From NCBI RefSeq assembly GCF_000422645.1, contig NZ_AUGL01000009.1:154138-218137 (forward strand): a stretch of 64,000 nt of DNA, in the 5' to 3' direction. Both the position numbers and the translations under genes were made by a program. Source of the stretch: Ferrimonas futtsuensis DSM 18154 (GTDB taxonomy: Bacteria > Pseudomonadota > Gammaproteobacteria > Enterobacterales > Shewanellaceae). Below, piece by piece: positions 53,408 through 61,267 of the stretch. Position 1 is the first letter of the stretch, and every line of letters starts with the position of its first letter. Under the pieces are notes generated by a model. That model saw only the letters and a program-made list of their open reading frames with translations. It was not told the origin of the DNA and ran no database searches.

Positions 53408-53932
53408 TCAGTTGGCCGTGCCATACCAGATGAGCGCCAGGGCTTCATGGTGCTGGATAAAGTCGTTCTTATGGCTCATGTAACGCTGGATGTCGTGTTG
53501 GCACATCGCCGCCCCCTCCAACTTGATGTCGCCATACTCTCTGGCGACATCCGGGTGAGCCCGCAGGTAGTCCCGAAACGCCAGGTGACGACGAATGTCG
53601 GGGCTGCCAACTTGATAGCAGTGCAGGTGGTGACTGCGCTGTGCTCCGCCTTTTTGAAAGTAGCGCCGTCCGCTAATGCCAAACTCCCCTTTCGCCAGAT
53701 ATCCCAACGCCTCCAGCCTGTGGCTGACTTCATCCAGCTCGGTAAGAGAGGACACCTGCATCAGCATGTCGATCACCGGCTTGGCCGCCAGTGCGGGGAC
53801 AGCCGTACTGCCAATGTGGTGCAACCTGGCCCCACCCAACCTCAGAAGCGCGGTGATGCTGTCAGCTTCCTGCTGAAACTGCACCGGCCAGGCCCGGCAA
53901 TAGGGCACGACGATGATCTCACGGCTGACCAT
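53408..53932 (-). CDS. GrpB/UPF0157-family nucleotidyltransferase-like protein
   Basis: A 174-residue protein of the GrpB family (nucleotidyltransferase fold). HHIGSTAVPALAAKPVIDMLM is the hallmark (H.GSTAVPGL..KP.ID), with YYYF-type RRYFQKGGAQRSHHLHCY later. Function is not established; a CoaE fusion is known in other species. The start region overlaps the 3' end of the gene at 53919. It is convergent with ppk2. Confidence 0.87.
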   Translation of the reverse strand: MVSREIIVVPYCRAWPVQFQQEADSITALLRLGGARLHHIGSTAVPALAAKPVIDMLMQVSSLTELDEVSHRLEALGYLAKGEFGISGRRYFQKGGAQRSHHLHCYQVGSPDIRRHLAFRDYLRAHPDVAREYGDIKLEGAAMCQHDIQRYMSHKNDFIQHHEALALIWYGTAN

Positions 53933-54278
53933 GCTGCCCCTTAGCGCGATGTGACCAAGATGACCGGGTCAGTTTCCGTCCCTGACCATCACGCCAACCA
54001 TCGATCTCCGGAGTAGAAAGCAGATAGGCATGAAAATTGATGATGCCCAGAGTCCGCCGAATACGCTCGGCCCAAAACAACCCCGCCAAGGCACCGGCGC
54101 CGCCCACCCCATACACCAGGGTCATAGAGGGAAGCTGCTCGACCACAGAGGCACCAAGCAGCAACAGAAGAAGGCATAACAGCGTGGGCGAAAGCACGAT
54201 ATGCAGATAGAGCCATGCTACCAGCAGATAGCCTTGACCACAGAGCAGCGCTTCAGCCACTCGATAGAGACGACTCAT
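53919..54278 (-). CDS. Small membrane protein, unknown
   Basis: A 119-residue protein with two or three hydrophobic segments (LLVAWLYLHIVLSPTLLCLLLLLLGA; LVYGVGGAGALAGLFWA) and a basic soluble tail. The last part overlaps the GrpB-like start by 14 bases, which suggests cotranscription. No family recognised. Possibly a genuine membrane protein of the TIGR-unnamed type common in Ferrimonas-like genomes; that is only a guess. Confidence 0.55.
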   Translation of the reverse strand: MSRLYRVAEALLCGQGYLLVAWLYLHIVLSPTLLCLLLLLLGASVVEQLPSMTLVYGVGGAGALAGLFWAERIRRTLGIINFHAYLLSTPEIDGWRDGQGRKLTRSSWSHRAKGQHGQP

Positions 54279-54339
54279 AGATACTAATGCTCCAAGGGGA
54301 AAATCTCGGTACAGGGGGTGTCTAAAGCACTCAATTGCC

Positions 54340-55392
54340 TCAGCCCTGCTCCTCAGATATGAATTTGTTGGCCAGCTGACGAATCAGCTCGTTGCGAAGC
54401 CGGTCATGAATACCGAAGACCCGCGGCATGTTTCCCGGGTACCAGGAGACATTCTCCAGGATCACCAGGGTCACCTGATGCTGCGGGTAGTAACTCATGG
54501 TGGCGATGTACCCTGGCACATAGCCACTGTGGCTGTACTCGAGGCCCGCGTCGGTCTCAGCCACCTGAAGCCCGGCTGCATAGCCCAGCTTGCCCCAACG
54601 GTGCTGACGGGTGGAAGTGGGAATCAGCATGTGCCCATTCTCTGCCAGCACCCTGTCCGACTGATACAGGCAGCGATTCCAGGCTGCCAGGTCCGGCGCA
54701 CTGGATACGATTCCGCCACTGGGCACCGACGCCCGCGGCAGTGAGTGCGCCACCGCCACCAGGGTGCCATCCTGCCGCTCTGTCTGTCCGGGCGCCAGGT
54801 TGGCAGCTGTGCTCAGCGGGCGCCGCTGATCCGGCGCAAAGCTGTGGTTCATCTCACACAGACGAAACAGCGCCATCGCCTGATCGGCATAGGGGCGCTT
54901 ACCAACTTTCTCGATGATCTGCCCCAGCAGATCGTATCCCAGGTTGGAATAACGGAACTGCCCGGGCTGCTCGGCCAAAGGCTTGCTCAGGGCGATAATG
55001 CCACTGGTGTGATTGAGCATCTGTCCCAGGGTGAGGCGTCCCTGCCACTCTTCGGGCAGCTCAGGCAGGTACTGCTCTGGGCGATCGGTCAGGCTTACCC
55101 TGCCCTGCTCCACCTGACGCAGCAGCAATGCGGCGGTGATCTGCTTGCTCAATGAGCCGATGACAAATTGCTGGCTGGCGTTGTTGGAAGAGGCAAGCAT
55201 CAGTCCAGTCGCCCCTGTAGGGCTGATCAGCACTTCGGCAGCAAAGGGGCGCTCAATTTCCGTTTGCATCACAAGATGAAAAGGCCGGCTGCTCAGCCAG
55301 GAGGAGGCATGGCTGCCGGTGGTCACCAGCAGCAAAAGCCAGGACAAGCGCCTGGCCCGATATCGTAGTCGAGCAATTAACACATCAGGCAC
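54340..55392 (-). CDS. Serine hydrolase, beta-lactamase/PBP class C family
   Basis: A 350-residue exported enzyme of the class C beta-lactamase-like fold. The catalytic SxxK is in FVIGSLSKQITAAL (about residue 79), the second motif is YSNLGYD, and the third HSGYVPG replaces KTG, as in many esterases and D-aminopeptidases of this family. N-terminal hydrophobic helix (LSWLLLLVTTGSHA) looks like a signal peptide or anchor. Start overlaps the stop of the upstream gene at 55385 by 8 bases. The substrate is not predictable. Confidence 0.85.
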   Translation of the reverse strand: MPDVLIARLRYRARRLSWLLLLVTTGSHASSWLSSRPFHLVMQTEIERPFAAEVLISPTGATGLMLASSNNASQQFVIGSLSKQITAALLLRQVEQGRVSLTDRPEQYLPELPEEWQGRLTLGQMLNHTSGIIALSKPLAEQPGQFRYSNLGYDLLGQIIEKVGKRPYADQAMALFRLCEMNHSFAPDQRRPLSTAANLAPGQTERQDGTLVAVAHSLPRASVPSGGIVSSAPDLAAWNRCLYQSDRVLAENGHMLIPTSTRQHRWGKLGYAAGLQVAETDAGLEYSHSGYVPGYIATMSYYPQHQVTLVILENVSWYPGNMPRVFGIHDRLRNELIRQLANKFISEEQG

Positions 55393-56020
55393 TCAGGGTT
55401 TGGTGGTTGGCAAAATAGACCGCTTCCAGAAACAGGGAGTCGCTATTGCCCTCTTCGTTGTGCATCTCTTTGAGAATCCCGCCGAACAGGGTGTAAGTTT
55501 CCGGCAGCTTCTCTTCACTGTGAGCATGAGCCACTACGAACTCCCGCTCACTCTGAGTGTCCCGAACCTGATAAACATCGTACTGGTCGACTATGGGGAT
55601 CATGGTAAAGGTGTTCACCGTACCGGCGGCAATGGGCACCAGAATCATGCCGCCGAAATTCTCCATGGACTTCACCAGCCTGGGTACGCCGCCGATGATG
55701 GCGGGCTCTCCGGCCCGACCCTCCACTTTGGCCTGCACCGGAGTATATTTATGGGGTTTATGCGTCTGATAGTCTTGCTGCAGTTCCTCACTGAGACTGC
55801 GCCGCAGTGCAACCACCTCCTCCGGTGCCAGTTCGGAGAGCGCCATGTCCAGATAGAGAAACATGGTCTGGGAATCGCTGAACACCCCGGCCACCTTAGC
55901 CAGCTCGGCCTGCTCCACCACCCCATCATCGGCCTCGGTAAGGATGTTGTAGAAGCGGCCACCGTTATCCAGGTCCGCCAGGGCTTCCTTAAGGGAGCTG
56001 TAAGTAATGATTGCCTTCAC
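55385..56020 (-). CDS. Hypothetical cytosolic protein
   Basis: A 211-residue soluble protein beginning KAIITYSSLKEALADLDNGGRFYNILTEADDG. The strong GGAG six bases before the GTG at 56018-56020 decides the start; a GTG nine codons earlier is an alternative. The central part MENFGGMILVPIAAGTVNTFTMIPIVDQYDVYQVRD is hydrophobic beta-like. I do not recognise a family. Coupling with the serine hydrolase gene at 54340 (8-base overlap) suggests that they work together. Confidence 0.7.
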   Translation of the reverse strand: MKAIITYSSLKEALADLDNGGRFYNILTEADDGVVEQAELAKVAGVFSDSQTMFLYLDMALSELAPEEVVALRRSLSEELQQDYQTHKPHKYTPVQAKVEGRAGEPAIIGGVPRLVKSMENFGGMILVPIAAGTVNTFTMIPIVDQYDVYQVRDTQSEREFVVAHAHSEEKLPETYTLFGGILKEMHNEEGNSDSLFLEAVYFANHQTLSA

Positions 56021-56155
56021 TTTTCTCTCCTGTTCCTTGGAATTCACCTTTGGTTAGGGTCATTGTGGCAGCCTCTTAGCCAGAACCAAACCACTGATGT
56101 CATTCCAGCTTCCTGGCGAAGCGCTTACCTCTGCAGCGGTGTCACAGAGCACGAC

Positions 56156-56371
56156 TCAGTTGCAGGCACAGGCCAGCTGACCATTTTCCTGCACCCACTC
56201 GGTGTAGTTACCCTCTCCACACTCATGTTTGATGATCTGACAGCTGCCAGCATTGCGAGAGTATGACTTGCCGGTCACCATCTCTAACACCATATCCTGG
56301 GTTTGCTGTTCAAAAGGCTGAGAGGAACATCCCGCCAACAACAGACTGGGCAACAGCACTAGATATTTCAT
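56156..56371 (-). CDS. Small lipoprotein
   Basis: A 71-residue predicted lipoprotein: MKYLVLLPSLLLAGCSSQP with a canonical lipobox, then a cysteine-containing domain (GSCQIIKHECGEGNYTEWVQENGQLACACN). No family recognised. First of a run of small, minus-strand genes next to the integron. Confidence 0.6.
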   Translation of the reverse strand: MKYLVLLPSLLLAGCSSQPFEQQTQDMVLEMVTGKSYSRNAGSCQIIKHECGEGNYTEWVQENGQLACACN

Positions 56372-56420
56372 TGATTCATCCTGAATTCAATCAGTTGAAG
56401 CGAGACCACAGTAATCTTGA

Positions 56421-56615
56421 TCATATCAGTGACTGTAGCCAAGCATTGGCAGTAACACCAATCATCAGACCCATTACCCCAATCACCAGCCACCGACCTG
56501 CCCGGCTGCCAGCATGAGTGCGGGACAACAGGTAACCCTGCATCAACAGGGCAATATAGCCCCAGTGATGGTATCTGAAGGAGCCTCCAGCCTTGGTTTT
56601 GCCCCTCCGTTCCAT
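56421..56615 (-). CDS. Small membrane protein
   Basis: A 64-residue protein with one or two hydrophobic helices (GRWLVIGVMGLMIGVTANAWL) after a basic head MERRGKTKAGG. No family recognised. It is 25 bases beyond the acetyltransferase stop on the same strand, and lacks any attC-like sequence beside it. Confidence 0.5.
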   Translation of the reverse strand: MERRGKTKAGGSFRYHHWGYIALLMQGYLLSRTHAGSRAGRWLVIGVMGLMIGVTANAWLQSLI

Positions 56616-56640
56616 GGTTCTCTTAATCCATTAAGCCAGC

Positions 56641-57105
56641 TCAAAGAGAGAGCTTAAAGCCTTCGTGACTGGCGACAAATCCCAACTTCTCGTAGAAGCG
56701 AATGGCATCCGGCCGCTGCTTATCACTGGTCAACTGCACCATGGCACACCCCTGCCGACGCGCCCGTACGATGGCATGTTCAAACATCTGCTCGCCGCAG
56801 CCTTTGCCCCGATACTCAGAGGCGATGCGCACCCCCTCCACCAGACAGCGCCAACTGCCCCGATGCGTCAGACAGGGAATAAAGGTAAGCTGCAGCATCC
56901 CCACCAACTGTCCCTGACAGGTGGCCACCAGAAGCAGGTTATTGTCGTCCCTCTCTATCGCCTCAAATGCCTTGAGGTAACTCTCAGGCAGGGGATGTAC
57001 GTTGTGCTCTCGTTGTTGCCCCAGGGCGTCATCGGCCAGCAGAGCGACCAGCGACTCCAGATCGCCCTTCTCGGCGGGCCTGAACTGCAAGTCCAATTTG
57101 CTCAT
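56641..57105 (-). CDS. GNAT N-acetyltransferase
   Basis: A 154-residue acetyltransferase: LQFRPAEKGDLESLVALLADD, then VEGVRIASEYRGKGCGEQMFEHAIVRARRQG (acetyl-CoA loop RGKGCGE) and RPDAIRFYEKLGFVASHEGFKLSL. This is the general GNAT group and not closely like the RimL-type paralogues elsewhere in the window. ATG at 57103-57105. Substrate unknown. Confidence 0.83.
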   Translation of the reverse strand: MSKLDLQFRPAEKGDLESLVALLADDALGQQREHNVHPLPESYLKAFEAIERDDNNLLLVATCQGQLVGMLQLTFIPCLTHRGSWRCLVEGVRIASEYRGKGCGEQMFEHAIVRARRQGCAMVQLTSDKQRPDAIRFYEKLGFVASHEGFKLSL

Positions 57106-57139
57106 TTCAACGGATACCTCGCTGAGCACGGGCAGAAAT

Positions 57140-57523
57140 TCAATCTGACCATGCTTCAAAGCGGTTTTCAAAATCAAACACCTGATAGGGCGGAACCTGG
57201 CCGTTGAGCATCACCGGAAGGTGAATCTCGCTGCGATCACCGCCGTCGCACTCTGGGGGCCACACCATCCAGCTGACATGGTAGTACCACCAGCCATTGG
57301 GGCCAGAGCGCTTCAGGGCACAGGCACTGAAGCTTGGCTCGGCGTAAGGGAAATCAGCGAGCATCTCGGCCAGCGCCTGCCCGGAAGCCGCTATCGCCTC
57401 CCTGGGGGACAGTGGCGGAAACGGTGCCTCCTCTGCCCAGGCGGGGGTGTCCGCCCCCTGTTCAGGCCCAATGGAGAACTTAAACAGCAGGGTTTCAAAA
57501 TAGTAGGAATAGAGTTTGATCAT
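57140..57523 (-). CDS. Hypothetical protein
   Basis: A 127-residue soluble protein, rich in aromatics (GPNGWWYYHVSWMVWPPECDGG, with HLPVMLNGQVPPYQVF). No family recognised. The codon use and GC look closer to the backbone than to the cassette array. Preceded on the same strand by the membrane protein at 57574. Confidence 0.6.
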   Translation of the reverse strand: MIKLYSYYFETLLFKFSIGPEQGADTPAWAEEAPFPPLSPREAIAASGQALAEMLADFPYAEPSFSACALKRSGPNGWWYYHVSWMVWPPECDGGDRSEIHLPVMLNGQVPPYQVFDFENRFEAWSD

Positions 57524-57573
57524 GACGATTCCTCCTCACTCGACGCCCCATTGCTCCCCTGCCTCAAAGCAGC

Positions 57574-57816
57574 TTAATGGTGCCCACGGCGGTTCAGAAA
57601 GCCATCCGCCTCAGGACTCAAGTAGAGATAGATACAAAAGAAGGCCCAGAATATCAGAAGCAACAACGGCACCAACACAGCAAACCGGGTGATCAGCTCA
57701 GCGGCAGGCTCGACGGATGGGCCAATGACCGTTCTGGTCAACGCAATCAATGAGACGAGCACAGTGAACAGACATGAAATTCTGAGCGCTCGTTTGGGAA
57801 TGGTTTTATCCCACAT
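57574..57816 (-). CDS. Small two-helix membrane protein, related to a cassette protein
   Basis: An 80-residue protein with two transmembrane helices. It resembles the integron cassette product at 62949-63182: both begin M.(D/R)K...(K/R)RAL+, have the same spacing of hydrophobic segments, a mid E(L/V)(I/V).R, and end with F..YL(F/Y)(F/L)(N/S)P(D/E)AD. This gene has no attC on either side. It is the best evidence that the neighbouring zone contains former cassettes. Function unknown. Confidence 0.65.
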   Translation of the reverse strand: MWDKTIPKRALRISCLFTVLVSLIALTRTVIGPSVEPAAELITRFAVLVPLLLLIFWAFFCIYLYLSPEADGFLNRRGHH

Positions 57817-57870
57817 AACACCTCTTTTGCGACTACAGGATTGGCAAAAAACACAGACTGTTGATCGGCC

Positions 57871-58302
57871 TTACTCCACCACCTGATACAGCGGCTCCAG
57901 CATATCTTTGAAGGTGACACCGTTTACCACCCATTTATCATTGGGACGATAGAAGCTCACCTGCCAATAGATGGCGTGGTTTTGAAACTTGTGCAGGTAA
58001 TAATGTCTGACGAAAGAATCGCCAATCTTTTCGGTGCGTACGTGCTCATACCCGGTAGGCTGACCAAAGCGCTGTTCGACAATAGGCCACTGGGTACGAA
58101 TCTGATTAGCCAGGCCGTCAATTTCGACTTCAGGCAGAGGCCAAAGAGGCTTCACCAAAGCCAAGCCTTGGTCGAACTCATTTTTTAGGAAGTGCTTCAC
58201 CATATTTTCGGACAGCGTCTTGGTATCCTCAATGGTGTTTAACGGGCTGGCGATACCAGAGAACGAAACAAACAGGAACAGAATAGGAATAAGTGTCTTC
58301 AT
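57871..58302 (-). CDS. Small secreted protein, DUF4019-like at most
   Basis: A 143-residue protein with a signal peptide (MKTLIPILFLFVSFSGIAS) and a body that starts with an amphipathic helix (NMVKHFLKNEFDQGLALVKPLW) and ends in beta strands (HYYLHKFQNHAIYWQVSFYRPNDKWVVNGVTFKD). The overall shape resembles DUF4019/SnoaL-like secreted stress proteins, but I cannot confirm it. Single gene. Confidence 0.6.
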   Translation of the reverse strand: MKTLIPILFLFVSFSGIASPLNTIEDTKTLSENMVKHFLKNEFDQGLALVKPLWPLPEVEIDGLANQIRTQWPIVEQRFGQPTGYEHVRTEKIGDSFVRHYYLHKFQNHAIYWQVSFYRPNDKWVVNGVTFKDMLEPLYQVVE

Positions 58303-58377
58303 AGCGATCTCAGCGTAAATATATGGGACTATGTGCGAACCGCTTACGGATTGCCCTCAAGCGGTTACTGATGTGAC

Positions 58378-58818
58378 TTACAGTCTGCAATCAAGCTTGG
58401 TTTGCTGTTTACAGTACTGCTCAACCTGTTCTGCCGACTCTTCACCCATGCAGAAGTCCAGCCTTACCAGCCGCTTGTTTTCCACCATTGGCTCTGCCTC
58501 GGAGACGGGAAGCCATTCCCACCTGCGCACCATCTTTCTGCCGTGGATGCCAAGCTCCCGCTTTGGAATCGACTCGACAATCTCGATGTTCTCGGCCTTG
58601 CCCTCTGCTGAGATATCAAAGGAGAGCACAGCACAACCACGCCCCTTAAGACGGGCCAGTTCAATGGGGAACAACACTTCCTCCTGCGGATCCCGCATCC
58701 ATTTGGCGCCTTGCTCGGGCGCCAGATCAGACACCTGAACATCAAGAAAAATTTGAGTATTTGCTGCACCGGCACCAAAGCTCATCATTGCCGCCAAGGC
58801 AAAAAGTAAAAACTTCAT
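58378..58818 (-). CDS. Periplasmic TonB-C-terminal-like protein
   Basis: A 146-residue exported protein: signal MKFLLFALAAMMSFGAGA, then a single domain with RGCAVLSFDISAEGKAENIEIVESIPKRELGIHGRKMVRRWEWLP, which fits the TonB_C fold (G.a.v.f.i...G...ni.iv.s.p....., W.(Y/W).P). No transmembrane anchor or proline-rich spacer, so it is not a complete TonB. ATG 58816-58818 with GGAG six bases upstream decides the start. Confidence 0.72.
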   Translation of the reverse strand: MKFLLFALAAMMSFGAGAANTQIFLDVQVSDLAPEQGAKWMRDPQEEVLFPIELARLKGRGCAVLSFDISAEGKAENIEIVESIPKRELGIHGRKMVRRWEWLPVSEAEPMVENKRLVRLDFCMGEESAEQVEQYCKQQTKLDCRL

Positions 58819-58899
58819 CAACATCTCCATGTCAAAACTCAATGCCAGTAACCAATCGGCCACTGCCTCATACCAAGAGCTAAAGTTGCTCTCTGCCGG

Positions 58900-59202
58900 C
58901 TATTGAGCCAGCCTCTTTTCGGTCAGGCTCAGGCGTTCATGAGAGCTGTACACCTGCAACCTGACCTCCTGCTTTATCAGGTAAACATCCAACTCCACAG
59001 AGAACAGCCCTGAAAGTGGGAAGACCTCCAGAACCCCTTCGTCCCCGAGGTTGGCAGACATCAGGGCTGTCTTGCCAGTGGCGATAAAGCTTCTATCGCA
59101 GTCTCTCAGGTCTCCATCCACATAGAGTTTGGCCCCACGCAACCATGAGTTGGTTACCCTGATATCATGGCCCTTCACCTTGAAACTAAACTCTTTTCTC
59201 AT
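58900..59202 (-). CDS. Hypothetical protein
   Basis: A 100-residue protein, mostly beta (EFSFKVKGHDIRVTNSWLRGAKLYVDGDL, then LEVFPLSGLFSVELDVYLIKQEVRLQVYSSHE). No signal peptide and no family recognised. In a run of small minus-strand genes near the integron tail. Confidence 0.55.
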   Translation of the reverse strand: MRKEFSFKVKGHDIRVTNSWLRGAKLYVDGDLRDCDRSFIATGKTALMSANLGDEGVLEVFPLSGLFSVELDVYLIKQEVRLQVYSSHERLSLTEKRLAQ

Positions 59203-59306
59203 TCCATACTCCTTAAAAGAATGACTGCGGTACGCAGATTAATCGATGCCACTACACTATTGGCAATGTATCTGGGATAGATAAGTACTCTAGAAGAACT
59301 GAACAC

Positions 59307-59672
59307 TTACCCGGCAATGGAAAAGCGGTATACCCGTCCCTTTATCAACTCAAAGTGAGGATCAACCCACTCTTCGATGACTGACTCAGCACCGGGCCGA
59401 ACAACAAACACCCCTTCTGAAGTAACCCAAAAGCTAGACAACTCGATGTACACCCCCTCGTCGGTTACAAAGACGGATTCAGGTTCCAACTCAGACATTG
59501 TCTTGGGTATGGGGGTGATAGGCATGCCTGGCAACTCGTCGCTAGTCTGCATCAACACCAGGGCCTCAGCCTCAATACCAGCCAACTGGGCATCGCTTAA
59601 CCGCTCGTCTGGACGATTCCCCAAAAGATAAAATCCAGTAATCAGAGCAGCGATGAAAATGACTTTCTTCAT
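59307..59672 (-). CDS. Small single-helix exported or anchored protein
   Basis: A 121-residue protein with an N-terminal hydrophobic segment (MKKVIFIAALITGFYLLG) and an acidic body with repeated V(F/Y)(V/I).(D/S)EGV(Y/F) text (ESVFVTDEGVYIELSSFWVTSEGVFVV). Ends with a beta-rich tail. No family recognised. It is the last gene before the degenerate terminal attC and reads in the same direction as the cassettes. Confidence 0.55.
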   Translation of the reverse strand: MKKVIFIAALITGFYLLGNRPDERLSDAQLAGIEAEALVLMQTSDELPGMPITPIPKTMSELEPESVFVTDEGVYIELSSFWVTSEGVFVVRPGAESVIEEWVDPHFELIKGRVYRFSIAG

Positions 59673-59787
59673 AAGCCCCCAGGAAAAGAGAAACACTCTA
59701 TTCTGAATGAGAAGTTAAGGAACAAACACCATCTCAATCTCAAAACGGTACCTCTGTTTGGACTCAAACTGTATCGCCTCACTAAGG

Positions 59788-59885
59788 TATGACCTCGTTG
59801 TGTAGTGGTTTAATGATCCCGGCTACACTTGCGAAGCACGAGCTGAGCCGGGCTGGCTGAAATCCGCCTACATTGCATTGTTAAG
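59788..59885 (-). repeat. Degenerate terminal attC site
   Basis: The 3' arm is intact (CCGGGCTGGCTGAAATCCGCCTACAT..CATTGTTAAG) and the central GCGAAGCACGAGC survives. The other end, where other sites have TAACGCTCCACTTAGCGGG, reads TATGACCTCGTTGTGTAGTGG, so the cassette-excising GTT core is changed to GTC. It is probably recombination-dead and marks the array end. Confidence 0.7.
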
Positions 59886-59916
59886 TGCTTTTGCCTAATC
59901 ACTTTTTCGAGATTCG

Positions 59917-60105
59917 TTAATTTTGATCATCATGTATAGCACTAAAAATACAAATGCCAGTATCTCTAGCAAAAGTACTGCCGCCAGAAATAGTGCTTGC
60001 TATTTGACGACACTCTTCAGACATACAGAAACCACGAGAAAATGACTGTACAGAAACACCTAGCCATATAGAAATAACAAGCAAAACTCTTTTTAAATGG
60101 CACAT
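59917..60105 (-). CDS. Last cassette gene, small exported protein
   Basis: A 62-residue protein with a signal peptide-like N-terminus (MCHLKRVLLVISIWLGVSVQS) and a short cysteine-bearing body (FCMSEECRQIASTISGG). No family recognised. The cassette runs from the outlier attC to the degenerate attC, and the gene may be decaying since the cassette cannot be excised normally. Confidence 0.5.
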   Translation of the reverse strand: MCHLKRVLLVISIWLGVSVQSFSRGFCMSEECRQIASTISGGSTFARDTGICIFSAIHDDQN

Positions 60106-60167
60106 GGATAATCAGCACCTTAAATATAAGTTTGCATAGCAATAAGGGCTGCCACCAAAAATGCACT

Positions 60168-60304
60168 TAACGCCTTTAGCAGCGACGCCTAACACGTAGT
60201 TTGCTTTGTGTTAATTTTCAGCAGAGCGACAACACAAAGCAAACGGAGTGTTGGGTGTCCCAGCGCACATGTTTTTGTGCGTGATTGCTGCCTAAACTTG
60301 TTAC
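60168..60304 (-). repeat. Outlier attC, 137 bases, with nested hairpins
   Basis: The outer arms pair (TAACGCCTTTAGCAGC with GCTGCCTAAACTTGTTA). Inside, GTTTGCTTTGTGTT (60199-60212) and AACACAAAGCAAAC (60231-60244) form a perfect 14-base stem. A second hairpin, GCGCACA...TGTGCGT, sits at about 60263-60282 on one side only. No resemblance in the arms to the other nine sites. The stop codon of the next gene lies within this site. Confidence 0.8.
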
Positions 60305-60768
60305 GTGTTTTCATGGATCTTTAGTGCCATGTACTCTTTAATTGATGAAGGCCAAAGAATGACCCTATAGATATCATCCGCGGCCTCCCATCCCTCGGTT
60401 ATTGAATCGAGGCCTTTGGCTAATGAAAGTGCGGCATAGGCACCCGGTTTGATTTCTATCTTTTCAGCATCAGGTAGATAGTCTGTGCAACCGAACACTG
60501 CACAACTACCAGACTTGATAGTGAAGTAACCTTTTGATGCATGATCCCACTCTTGGATATTTATATCGGGCTCACTTTCGTAGATCTCGACTTCAACAGG
60601 AACATCAACATTGCGGAACGTTCCAACTGCGAGAGTATTTGGTAATACTCCTAGTTTCAGATCGAGCGCCTCATCAGTCCATATTTCCGAAGTATCGTCA
60701 TCCGCTTCAGCATCCATGATATAGACCTGAAAGTAGTCAGCGAATAACTCAAACTTATATTTCTTCAT
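60301..60768 (-). CDS. Cassette protein, acidic, unknown
   Basis: A 155-residue soluble, acidic protein starting MKKYKFELFADYFQVYIMDAEADDD and containing LAVGTFRNVDVPVEVEIYES and EIKPGAYAALSLAKGLDSIT. I recall similar proteins in other proteobacterial genomes and cassettes, without a function. GGAAG precedes the ATG at 60766-60768. The stop overlaps the arm of the outlier attC. Small acidic single-domain cassette proteins of this kind often turn out to be immunity or antitoxin-like, but nothing here proves it. Confidence 0.7.
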   Translation of the reverse strand: MKKYKFELFADYFQVYIMDAEADDDTSEIWTDEALDLKLGVLPNTLAVGTFRNVDVPVEVEIYESEPDINIQEWDHASKGYFTIKSGSCAVFGCTDYLPDAEKIEIKPGAYAALSLAKGLDSITEGWEAADDIYRVILWPSSIKEYMALKIHENT

Positions 60769-60786
60769 CGATGCTTCCGTGACACG

Positions 60787-60882
60787 TAACGCTCTACTTA
60801 GCGGGAGCAGACTGCCCGACTATACTACGCGAGGCACGATCGCAGCCGGGCTGACTGAAATCCGCCTACAGTGACTTGTTAT
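60787..60882 (-). repeat. attC site, type A
   Basis: Type A: TAACGCTCTACTTAGCGGGAGCAG...GCGAGGCACGA...CCGCCTACAGTGACTTGTTAT. Arms pair as CACTTAGCGGGA against CACTGTAGGCGGA with an extrahelical base, the usual attC shape. Confidence 0.9.
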
Positions 60883-61145
60883 ATTACAAATATAAATAAG
60901 AGGAATCCTATTCCCATAGCTGTAAAGTAGGTCTTTCCATATGGCAAGTGCGATAAGAGCATAAAGTAGCCAAACGAGAAACATGTCAATATCAAGCTAC
61001 CGAAGGCAACATCAGAGGTTGAAGCATCAGAGATAAAACCAAGTAAAGCCAACGGTACGACATGAATTGCCACCGAATAAAGTGGTTTCTCCAACTTATG
61101 AAAAGTCCATAATGCTACACCTAGAAACATTATTTCAAACAACAA
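60879..61145 (-). CDS. Cassette protein with three transmembrane helices
   Basis: An 88-residue hydrophobic protein: LLFEIMFLGVALWTFHKLEK, AIHVVPLALLGFISDAS and FGSLILTCFSFGYFMLL, then FTAMGIGFLLFIFVI. The best start is a TTG at 61143-61145, with AAGGAG eight bases before it; an ATG at 61181 lies within the attC and would translate attC sequence. The stop is inside the next attC. No family recognised. Confidence 0.65.
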   Translation of the reverse strand: MLFEIMFLGVALWTFHKLEKPLYSVAIHVVPLALLGFISDASTSDVAFGSLILTCFSFGYFMLLSHLPYGKTYFTAMGIGFLLFIFVI

Positions 61146-61170
61146 GATTTTGACTCCTTCTCTTGTAATA

Positions 61171-61267
61171 TAACGCTCCACTCAGCGGGAGCAACTTGGC
61201 TGGCTACAATCTGTGAGGCACGAGCAAGAGCCAGCCTGGTTGAAATCCGCCTGCAGCGCCTTGTTAT
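61171..61267 (-). repeat. attC site, type A variant
   Basis: Same end arms as type A (TAACGCTCCACTCAGCGGGAGCA...CCGCCTGCAGCGCCTTGTTAT) but with a different central arm pair (CTTGGCTGGCTAC, GCCAGCCTGGTTG), like type B in part. Confidence 0.9.
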
